NCBI GenBank assembly: GCA_964441735.1
Contig: CAYTVB010000002.1
Coordinates: 1 to 64,000, forward strand
From: JASMTM01 sp964441735
GTDB taxonomy: Bacteria > Thermotogota > Thermotogae > Petrotogales > Kosmotogaceae
Length of the DNA: 64,000 nucleotides
Direction of reading: 5' to 3'
The notes beneath the pieces are model-generated. The model was given only the letters and a program-made list of their open reading frames with translations, had not been told where the DNA came from and made no database searches. The position numbers and the translations under genes are program-made. Shown here piece after piece: positions 9,117 through 17,143 of the stretch (position 1 is the first letter of the stretch; each line of letters starts with the position of its first letter).

Positions 9117-11368
9117 TATTTATTTCTCCTGAAATAATCAAGGATATTTTTTGATTTCTTTCTATGCTTCTTTTTACCTTTATTATCGTAATAGTAGTAA
9201 TAATAATAATAATTGGAAGTATGTTTTTCTACACCATTAACAATGAATCCATAGACCTTAACTCCTGCGTTAGAAAGGTTTTTAACAGAAATTTGCAAAC
9301 CATCTCTAGGCGCAAATCCCGGTCTTACAACCATAGCTATACCATCAAGTCTGTTTCCCATGAGTGAGACATCAGATGTTACTAAAGCAGGAGGAGTATC
9401 AACAATAATTACATCATACAATTCTTTAAACTTACCTAACACTTCATCTAATTTCTTTGAAGAGAGCAATATTGTGGGATTAGGTGGTATATTCCCATGT
9501 GTAACAACATCTATGTTTTGGTCATAATGTCTTACTGCCTTATCAAGTGAAATATCTTCAGTAAGAATATCTGCAATACCAGGCATTTCTTTATATTCTT
9601 TTTTGGTTTCCAAACCTAATATTTTCTCAATACGTGGTCTTCGCATATCAAAATCAAGAAGTAACACATTATTTCCCTTAGAAGCAAATGCGTAAGCAAG
9701 ATTGACACTTATAAATGTTTTACCTTCTAGAGGAGTTACCGATGTAATACCAAGCACTTTGTCATCCTGCATCATAAACTCAATATTACTTGCAGTTAGT
9801 TTTAGTGCTTCCGATTGTGGTGAAACTGGTTTGTTCTTTACAAATAGTTCATTTTCAGTTTCTTCTTCAGAAATAAGAGGAACCCTTCCAATAATATTCT
9901 TTCTTCCATAACGTTCTATCTCTTCTTCTGTTTTTAATGTCTTGTCAAGATATTCCATCAAGAATATAATAAGCATCCCCAGAAAAATTCCAAGCACTCC
10001 GCCAATGGCCAATGATAGTTTTTTATTTGGCTTCACAGGAGAATTAGGTGTTATTGCTGAATCAACAACCGCTGCATTTCCAATAACAGCAGCTTCTTCT
10101 ATTTTTGCTTCTTCAAGCTTTTCAAGTAATAATGTATATAAATTTTCTTTTACCGTGATTTTTCGTTCCAGTTCCAGTAACCTTTGTTCAATCTTAGGTA
10201 AAGTAGATAGCTGCCCTTCATATTCTTTTCTCAGTTCATTTACTGCATCTATCCTTGCTTCAAAAACATGAACCTTAGATTCGCTACTAATAATACCTGT
10301 TAAGATTTCCTGGTAAACGGGATTCAGTGTTTGATTCTCTGCAGTCAGAATAAATTCTTCCGTTTGTTCCCTTATCAACTTTTCTGTCTCTGTTATTTCC
10401 GTTTTTTTGGCAACAACTTTTGGGTCAGTTTCAGAATACTGCTGTCTCAAAGAAGCTAGTTCGACCTTCAAATCAACTAATTTGCTTTTCAATTGTGATA
10501 AAATGGGATTTCTGCTCAAGGTTTCCGATGTTTTTACCCATTTTTGTTTGATTCTTTCAGCCTCAGGAGAATCAAATTCATCAAGCAACTTTTCATATGA
10601 TTCTTTTTCAGCGATGGTTTCTTCTAACTGCACCTGTAAAGAGTTAAATTGTTCATCATATTGTGACAACATCTCTAAAATCCAGCGTGCTTGCTCCTGA
10701 AGTACATATATTCCGGTTTCTTCTTTATATTCTCTAAGCTCATTTGTGGCCTCTTTCAAATCTTCTTCTAAATTGGGTACTTGATCTTCTATAAAGCCTT
10801 TTCTCAATGAAACATCTCTCTTTGCGAGCTCAGCGAGTTTATTGTTATATACAATTGCCAATTTGTTTGCAATATCTTTGGCAAGTACAGGATTCTTTTG
10901 TTGAACAGAAATACGAACTATTGTTGTATCTTTTACAGGGGAAACAGTGATAATACTATTAAGAGATCTCACAAGAGATAAACGAATATCTTCCATTGTT
11001 TTTCCCTGATGGAGCATTTCGTCTATTCTTTGCTGTTCTATCATTCTTTCAATCAAATCTAGTTCTTCAACTACTTTTTCAAGATTGCTTCTGCTTTTTA
11101 TAAGCTCTACTTCTGTAGATATATCCTGAGAAGAATAGCCACCAGAAACACTGTCCATAAAAATAGTATTTAATGACGCTTTCGAGCTCCCTTCTACCTT
11201 CATGGTAACCGATGCTTCGTAAATAGGTGTGGCAAAGAACAAATAAACCCCCGTAATAACTACAACAGTAATTACTACCAGAAGAAAAATTTTCCACCGT
11301 TTTCTAAACATTCGGATAATGTCTTCCAGTGTTAATTCTCTGTAATCCTGTGAGTTTTCATCCATCAC
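9116..11368 (-). CDS. Polysaccharide co-polymerase / tyrosine autokinase (Wzc-like)
   Basis: The protein controls polysaccharide chain length and export through cycles of tyrosine autophosphorylation. An N-terminal Wzz domain has a first membrane helix at about residues 30-50. A long periplasmic coiled-coil region follows, with a second helix near residue 455. The cytoplasmic BY-kinase domain carries Walker A (TPLEGKTF), Walker A' (LLLDFDMRRPR) and Walker B (VIIVDTPP). The C-terminal tail has eight consecutive Tyr residues followed by a Lys/Arg-rich stretch, which would be the phosphorylation cluster. The single-polypeptide form (750 residues) is the arrangement best known from Gram-negative bacteria. 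The PHP-type phosphatase gene directly upstream is the expected partner. Confidence 0.92.
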   Translation of the reverse strand: MMDENSQDYRELTLEDIIRMFRKRWKIFLLVVITVVVITGVYLFFATPIYEASVTMKVEGSSKASLNTIFMDSVSGGYSSQDISTEVELIKSRSNLEKVVEELDLIERMIEQQRIDEMLHQGKTMEDIRLSLVRSLNSIITVSPVKDTTIVRISVQQKNPVLAKDIANKLAIVYNNKLAELAKRDVSLRKGFIEDQVPNLEEDLKEATNELREYKEETGIYVLQEQARWILEMLSQYDEQFNSLQVQLEETIAEKESYEKLLDEFDSPEAERIKQKWVKTSETLSRNPILSQLKSKLVDLKVELASLRQQYSETDPKVVAKKTEITETEKLIREQTEEFILTAENQTLNPVYQEILTGIISSESKVHVFEARIDAVNELRKEYEGQLSTLPKIEQRLLELERKITVKENLYTLLLEKLEEAKIEEAAVIGNAAVVDSAITPNSPVKPNKKLSLAIGGVLGIFLGMLIIFLMEYLDKTLKTEEEIERYGRKNIIGRVPLISEEETENELFVKNKPVSPQSEALKLTASNIEFMMQDDKVLGITSVTPLEGKTFISVNLAYAFASKGNNVLLLDFDMRRPRIEKILGLETKKEYKEMPGIADILTEDISLDKAVRHYDQNIDVVTHGNIPPNPTILLSSKKLDEVLGKFKELYDVIIVDTPPALVTSDVSLMGNRLDGIAMVVRPGFAPRDGLQISVKNLSNAGVKVYGFIVNGVEKHTSNYYYYYYYYDNKGKKKHRKKSKNILDYFRRNK
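9188..9211 (-). repeat. Tyr-codon trinucleotide tract in kinase tail
   Basis: Eight consecutive Tyr codons (five TAT and three TAC on the minus strand) encode the C-terminal tyrosine cluster of the Wzc-like kinase. The run is nearly a TAT trinucleotide repeat. Slippage would change tyrosine number without breaking the frame. Confidence 0.8.
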
Positions 11369-11384
11369 TATACCCCCAAACTTT

Positions 11385-12083
11385 TCATAATGCTAATTCC
11401 TCATTCATTAAGTTAGCATATTTCTGATTATTTGTGTTGATCAGTTCCCTCTTATCTCTCAGTGAATGCTTATCGCTACCAGTAAAGTCAAGCCAGTAGT
11501 AAAGTTCGAGCATATTTATAATTTTCTTATCTTTAGCTGATGGTTTTATTATAGTACTCCAATTTACCTGAAACAAAACCCCCATATTCTTTAGCTGTTT
11601 CAAAAAATCTGTTGGTTCGAATATTATCTTAAACAACCCTGATTTCTTTTTCTTAAAAAGATAATCATATCTTTCTACATGAGCCAGTATAATTTTATAA
11701 TCTTTTTTCTGAAGCTCGGTTAACTCTTTTTCAGCAGCCACAGGAAATGTATTGGATGGAAATTCAACAAGTAAATACCCACTGTTCCCCAGCGGGATTA
11801 CGTCTTTTTTCGAAACCCCCGGGATTATATGCACCTCTGAGCCCATTTCGAGTTTCATATCTTCATTTACATTTCTTTTTAGTTTTTCAAACTGCTCTTG
11901 AAATAACTCTGGCTTTGATTCAACAGCAGATGAATACATATGAGGAGTAAGATAGATTTGATGTATTCCATTTTTCCTCATTGCTTCTATTATTTCCAGA
12001 CTTTCATCCAAACTGTCACTACCGTCATCCACTCCAGGTATAAGATGACAGTGCATATCAACACCAATCACTTTCTTCTTCAC
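11385..12083 (-). CDS. PHP-domain tyrosine-protein phosphatase (CpsB/YwqE type)
   Basis: The protein probably dephosphorylates the tyrosine tail of the neighbouring Wzc-like kinase, resetting polysaccharide synthesis. The N-terminal motif DMHCHLIPGVDDG is the classical CpsB/YwqE metal-binding signature. Further PHP metal ligands appear in YLTPHMYSS, ILAHVERY and GSDKHS. At 232 residues it is close to the usual 240-255. It lies between the SLBB export gene (7 bases) and the kinase gene (16 bases). Pairing a low-GC-Gram-positive-style phosphatase with a one-piece Wzc-like kinase is notable. Confidence 0.88.
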   Translation of the reverse strand: MKKKVIGVDMHCHLIPGVDDGSDSLDESLEIIEAMRKNGIHQIYLTPHMYSSAVESKPELFQEQFEKLKRNVNEDMKLEMGSEVHIIPGVSKKDVIPLGNSGYLLVEFPSNTFPVAAEKELTELQKKDYKIILAHVERYDYLFKKKKSGLFKIIFEPTDFLKQLKNMGVLFQVNWSTIIKPSAKDKKIINMLELYYWLDFTGSDKHSLRDKRELINTNNQKYANLMNEELAL

Positions 12084-12090
12084 CGATTAA

Positions 12091-15000
12091 TCACTCACCA
12101 TTTATAATCCCGGTATTTACTCCAATGTTAATGCCTGTACTCACAACGCCAAGTACATCACCTATAAAGCTCACGATTTCCTTGATGTTAATGTACAAAG
12201 TTTGTGGTACATAAACAACATAATTTGGTTTTAGATAAATATTTGTATCTACTTTTGACTTTAGTAAAGGTTTTACTGAAAGATCTACAGTGATAAAATC
12301 GGGTTTATTTTCTGTATAGTCTCCTTTAAATATTAGTGTGTTTGAACTCTTTGCATTTGGTGAAAATCCGCCTGCACTTAAAATAGCTTCAATAACCGTC
12401 ATATCTGGCGTAAAATCTATAGCGCCCGGATTTTTTACAGCACCAAAAACATACACTTTTAAAGGGGCGGATCTTACATAAACTGTTGAACCAGGCTCTA
12501 TCTCACGGGACAAGATTTCCGTATTTTCCGTCGAAAAACTTGTACTTATCACTTCATTATTCACATTAATTATTGAAATTCTGGCTCCTGAAGTTGTTTT
12601 TAATCCTCCAGCTTCAGATAACAATTCCGAAAGTGTTTTAGTTCTTCCGAAGGTGATTGATTCATAAAGCCCTGGATTGTTAACATCCCCGAGTATAGCC
12701 ACTCTTTTTTCGTCAGATGAAACAACATAAATGAAACTATCTTTATCCAGTTTTATTTGATCTTTTGATTGTAAAATATTTGGGGAATATTCTTCCAAGA
12801 CATTGTCTTCACTAAATATCTTAATTGTCTTTGCTGTTTCCAATAGTCCACCCGCTCTTGAAATTATATTTCCAAGCGTGGGTTTAGCTTTTGACTGATA
12901 AACATACGAACCGGGATTTTTCACTTCTCCAAGCACAGAGAAAATGATCTCTTTTACTGGTTTTACATATACAATATCACCATCATTTAATGGTTTATCC
13001 ATCGACAGGAATTTATCCACATCATAACTCTCAGAAGACCCATCACTTCGTTTTACAATAACTTCACTTACTCTACTTTCATCAATTATTCCTCCAGCTT
13101 TACCCAGAACATGCATGGGAGAAGTGTTCTCTTCAGAGGTAAATGTTAATAAACCAGGAGACTTAACCTCACCCAGAATAGTTATTTTTATTATACCTTT
13201 ATTAACTATTACAGTTGTTCCGGGTTCTATTGCTATAATTCTTCCCTGAATAACTTCCGATAGTTCATATTCATTGATGACCCCATCAGGCCCCACAGTT
13301 TTCACAATATTCCCGGCTGTTTCAAGAGGATCTCCAGCTTTGGCCAAAGCAGTGGATAGGGTTAGCCTTTCAAATCTATCAAAGTTTATTATTCCAGGTC
13401 TGCTGACCTCACCTGTTACATAAACAAAACTTTCTTCTTCTCGTGGTATATATAAAACCATTCCATTCTTCAGATCCACATCTTTAACAGAAACAAGATT
13501 TAGCCAGTTGTATTCCGACTCTGTTCCTGAAATCTTTACAAGTTCACCAGCTTTATCACTCAAACCACCACATTTGGCAATTGCATTTAAAATGGTTGGT
13601 TCTTCTTCCTTTTCAAATGTAACCACTCTGGGACTATTTACTTCTCCCAGTACACTAACTCTTATAGGCTCGTATTCAGGAACATAAACCATTGTTTCAT
13701 CTTTTAGCAATGGATTTACTTCAAGCCCGTTGTATATTCTTTCAAGGTTAACTTCTTTCATCATCCCTTCTGAAGTTATTACTTTTACTTTATTTTCAAG
13801 CGCTTTAGGCAATGTGCCCTGACTTTCCGAAATCGCTTCAAGTAATGTTGGTTCACTAGCTGCAGGAAAAAACTTTGCTCCTGGTGAGACTACAGCCCCA
13901 AGTACAAATATCTTGGATTTTGTATCCGGACAGATAATAACAGTTCCAGGTTCGAGTTCACGATCCTTCTCTTTTAATGAACTAAATTTGACCGAGCTTC
14001 TTTTTCCATTTGGCAATAATAACTCAATTATTTTATCAGAAGAAAAAGTTAACAAATCAACTTTGGATAAAGCATTTCTAAGCGTAAGCTGCTCATCAGG
14101 GCCAAAGTTAATCCTTCCACCACTTTCAGGTGCAATCATGTAAACATATCTACCTTCAGAACTTTGAGCATAGATTAACATATCATCACTTATCGAAACA
14201 TCTATTTTCTCATTAATGATATCAATCAGCTGAACTGTCGTCTTTTCTCCATTTTTAACAAGCTCAAGAGTTCCACTCGAATTATCTAATAGACCTCCAG
14301 CCTTACTTAAAGCTTTTACAACCGAAAGCTTTTCGCCCTGTTCAAAATAAACTGTACCAGGCCTTTGAACAGCGCCAAGTACGTTTACCTTTGTTCTTAA
14401 TTCCGGAACTACCACAATTGAACCTGAAACCAATTTTTCATCTTTATTTTGAAGTTCTTTGACGGTTATTTCTTTCTTTTCTCCATCAGGTTGCTGAACA
14501 GTCACACTCTTGTCAGAATTAAGATTTAACAGGTTATGGCGGGCCATCATATTTTTTAAAGTCATTTTTTCATCAGGCTCAAAGGTCACTTTCCCACCCA
14601 TTCTTGGAGAGATTAGATAAACATATTTCTCTCCTTCCCTGGGTACATATATTGTAGTTCCATCAAGTAATTCAATATCTTTTTCTACATTTATAAGCGC
14701 GCTTAAATTAACGATCGATGAATCTCCTGTAAGACTGTTTATTAACAATACTTCTGTATCATCTGCCTCAATTTTTAATCCCCCAGCTCGAGATATTGCA
14801 GTTAACAAAGTAGGAATTCTATTTGAAAATGCAACTGTTCCCGGTTGATTCACCTGACCCAGAACATGTAATTCTGAAAAACCATCAGGATACTTAATAA
14901 TCGAACCATTTGCTACTTCAATATCTTCTTCTTTTAGCTTATTACCTGAAATTACTTGTTTTTCACCATTTGAATCTATTATCGTTATTATTGAAGAATC

Positions 15001-17103
15001 CCTAACATCAAGAAGATTTAACTTGGCAAGAGTTGTTCGTAATGTTAGTCTTTCTTCTTTGCTAAAAGTTATTTTGCCACCTTCATTACCAGTTATTAAA
15101 TAAACAAAACGTTCTGGTACTTCGGGTACATAAATGACGCTTCTATCGCTAAATCCTAGTTCTTTAATAATGTCTTTTTCAGGAAGGTTATTTATCTCAA
15201 AATTATCTGTTTTTCTCTGACCGGTTATGTGCAATACTTTATCAGCATTTTCCTGTAACCCGCCAGCCAAACTCAATACTTTCGAAAGGGTGATATCCTG
15301 ATTGGAATTAATTTCTATTAATCCTGGAGACTTAACTGCTCCTGTTACGTAAAACGTCTTAAAAACTTCAGGATAAATAATTACTGAACCAGGTTTAAGT
15401 AAGATATCATTTTCCAATATCTCACCCAATTCTTTCTTAACCCTTGAATCATCTGGCATCAATACCTCAACAATCTCAGTTGACCCAGGAACCAGAAAAT
15501 TACGTTTTGAAAGTGCATTTCTCAAGGAGAGTTTCTCATCCTTTGTAAACTCTATTCTACCTCCCTCATTCTTAGAGATCAGATAGACAAACTTTTCTTC
15601 CATTTGCGACACAAAAATAACATCGCCCGGTTTTAATATATATTTGGAATTTACCGCTTCACTGGAAGATAAACTGTGAGTTTCTCCATCGGACACAACC
15701 TTAACTTCTCCTGCTGTATCCTTTAACCCACCTGCCTTTGCAAGAGCTATACCCAGTGTAGCTGATTCGAAATTCTCGAAATTTATCGTTCCTGGGTTCT
15801 GAACCTCACCAAGCATGTAAATGAACTTACTGGTTAAAGGCAATTGTACAATGACTCCAGAACTCAATGAAATATCTTCTTCAACCAAATTCTGAGAATT
15901 TATAGCACGCTTACTTGTAGCGTCTCTGACGATTATCTCAAAATTCATTTCAGGGTCATATTTCTCAGCTTTTATCAATACATTTTTTAATGTTAGTTTC
16001 TCATCAAGGCTAAAATCCATTCTCGCCGTTTCTTCGGGAGAAACTAAATATATGTATTTCTCTTCTTGCCTTGGTATGATAACTGTATCGCCAGTTCTTA
16101 ATTCTGGATCTTTAATTCCTCCAGAAAACAATTTATCTAAATTTATTGTGTATTGAGAATTATCTTCGTTTATTACTATTGCTTCTCCGGAGTGATTTTG
16201 AGTTAAGCCATCACAATTACCAATGGCTTTCATGAGCGTTAACCCTTTTTTATATAAAACTATACCAGGATTGACAAGCTCACCCAGCACACGAACAGAT
16301 TTGTTTGAGAGATCTCCCGCTATCACACTTGAACCTTTTTCAAGAACTGGATCAGGTATCATGCCCTCAAATATCCTGTTTAAGTCGTAATTACGTCTTT
16401 GAACTGAACCGTCCTTTCGTGTCAGTACAGCTATTTCTTCAAGGTCGGCTGTTTCCTTCAGCCCACCTGCTTCAGCAATTACCTGGGTAAGGGTTATACC
16501 TTCGTAATACCTAATAACCCTTGGATTATTGAACTCACCTATAGCTCTAATTGACTTTTCATAGGCACTTGGTATGAAAAGAGTCGAACCTGTTTTTAAA
16601 ATATAATCAGCATTTTCTCCAGTACTCTCTACCCCGGAAAGATCTATGGAAATTCTTTCATTATTTTCATTTACAATAAATGCATTAGCAGTATCTGCAT
16701 AATTAGTAAGACCACCTGCTTCAGATAGCAACCTTGATACGGTTACATCTTCCCGTTCTAATTTGTATGAACCAGGACGATTTACCTCTCCCAATAACGA
16801 AAATATAAACGGTGCATATTCTGAAATGGAGACAGTCAATTGCGGTTTACTCGCCAGCACTTCTGAATATCTCTCAGCCAGCATTTGTTCCAGCTCAGAA
16901 AGGGTTTTACCTTTAGCATAAACCTGACCTATTGGTGATACTGATATATAACCATCAGGTCCTACAAACGTTTCACTGCTTAACTCATTACGACCATAAA
17001 TACTAATGATCAGAGTATCTCCACTTCTTATTGAGTATGATGAGAATACCATAATAGAGCAGATCAGTAAAACAAAAACCATTAGTAACACTTTAAAGCG
17101 CAT
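12091..17103 (-). CDS. Giant SLBB-repeat polysaccharide export protein (Wza-related)
   Basis: This is a predicted exported protein for transport of polysaccharide across the envelope. A signal peptide occupies about residues 1-22. The poly-export domain follows (RSGDTLIISIYGR, then VGPDGYISVSPIGQV) to about residue 95. After it come 14 recognisable SLBB domains, each with a lGeV-x-x-PG start and an AGGL end. Five degenerate copies lack the PG turn and read YLIS..GG...F..DE.LTLRN. Canonical Wza has about 380 residues and two SLBB domains; this protein has 1670 residues. In the middle, degenerate and canonical copies alternate with a period near 160 residues. It is the first polysaccharide gene, 40 bases after ileS. 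The partners downstream are phosphatase, kinase and ligase. A function in building or spanning the outer sheath is inference. Confidence 0.88.
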   Translation of the reverse strand: MRFKVLLMVFVLLICSIMVFSSYSIRSGDTLIISIYGRNELSSETFVGPDGYISVSPIGQVYAKGKTLSELEQMLAERYSEVLASKPQLTVSISEYAPFIFSLLGEVNRPGSYKLEREDVTVSRLLSEAGGLTNYADTANAFIVNENNERISIDLSGVESTGENADYILKTGSTLFIPSAYEKSIRAIGEFNNPRVIRYYEGITLTQVIAEAGGLKETADLEEIAVLTRKDGSVQRRNYDLNRIFEGMIPDPVLEKGSSVIAGDLSNKSVRVLGELVNPGIVLYKKGLTLMKAIGNCDGLTQNHSGEAIVINEDNSQYTINLDKLFSGGIKDPELRTGDTVIIPRQEEKYIYLVSPEETARMDFSLDEKLTLKNVLIKAEKYDPEMNFEIIVRDATSKRAINSQNLVEEDISLSSGVIVQLPLTSKFIYMLGEVQNPGTINFENFESATLGIALAKAGGLKDTAGEVKVVSDGETHSLSSSEAVNSKYILKPGDVIFVSQMEEKFVYLISKNEGGRIEFTKDEKLSLRNALSKRNFLVPGSTEIVEVLMPDDSRVKKELGEILENDILLKPGSVIIYPEVFKTFYVTGAVKSPGLIEINSNQDITLSKVLSLAGGLQENADKVLHITGQRKTDNFEINNLPEKDIIKELGFSDRSVIYVPEVPERFVYLITGNEGGKITFSKEERLTLRTTLAKLNLLDVRDSSIITIIDSNGEKQVISGNKLKEEDIEVANGSIIKYPDGFSELHVLGQVNQPGTVAFSNRIPTLLTAISRAGGLKIEADDTEVLLINSLTGDSSIVNLSALINVEKDIELLDGTTIYVPREGEKYVYLISPRMGGKVTFEPDEKMTLKNMMARHNLLNLNSDKSVTVQQPDGEKKEITVKELQNKDEKLVSGSIVVVPELRTKVNVLGAVQRPGTVYFEQGEKLSVVKALSKAGGLLDNSSGTLELVKNGEKTTVQLIDIINEKIDVSISDDMLIYAQSSEGRYVYMIAPESGGRINFGPDEQLTLRNALSKVDLLTFSSDKIIELLLPNGKRSSVKFSSLKEKDRELEPGTVIICPDTKSKIFVLGAVVSPGAKFFPAASEPTLLEAISESQGTLPKALENKVKVITSEGMMKEVNLERIYNGLEVNPLLKDETMVYVPEYEPIRVSVLGEVNSPRVVTFEKEEEPTILNAIAKCGGLSDKAGELVKISGTESEYNWLNLVSVKDVDLKNGMVLYIPREEESFVYVTGEVSRPGIINFDRFERLTLSTALAKAGDPLETAGNIVKTVGPDGVINEYELSEVIQGRIIAIEPGTTVIVNKGIIKITILGEVKSPGLLTFTSEENTSPMHVLGKAGGIIDESRVSEVIVKRSDGSSESYDVDKFLSMDKPLNDGDIVYVKPVKEIIFSVLGEVKNPGSYVYQSKAKPTLGNIISRAGGLLETAKTIKIFSEDNVLEEYSPNILQSKDQIKLDKDSFIYVVSSDEKRVAILGDVNNPGLYESITFGRTKTLSELLSEAGGLKTTSGARISIINVNNEVISTSFSTENTEILSREIEPGSTVYVRSAPLKVYVFGAVKNPGAIDFTPDMTVIEAILSAGGFSPNAKSSNTLIFKGDYTENKPDFITVDLSVKPLLKSKVDTNIYLKPNYVVYVPQTLYINIKEIVSFIGDVLGVVSTGINIGVNTGIINGE
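13669..16056 (-). repeat. Five tandem two-domain SLBB superunits
   Basis: Within the SLBB protein, residues ~350-1145 consist of five units of 155-161 residues. Each unit has one degenerate SLBB copy (starting near residues 351, 506, 667, 828 and 987) followed by one canonical copy (near 428, 585, 747, 908 and 1067). The copies have diverged, so this is an old protein-level duplication, not a recent DNA repeat. Confidence 0.8.
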
Positions 17104-17143
17104 AAAACCCCTCCTAACCCAAATTTATAAATTGGTTATGCAA

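Noticed and set aside
17104..17143. AT-rich imperfect palindrome between ileS and the SLBB gene as terminator
   Set aside because: The stem is almost all A/T with no following T-run on the minus strand, so termination there is doubtful.
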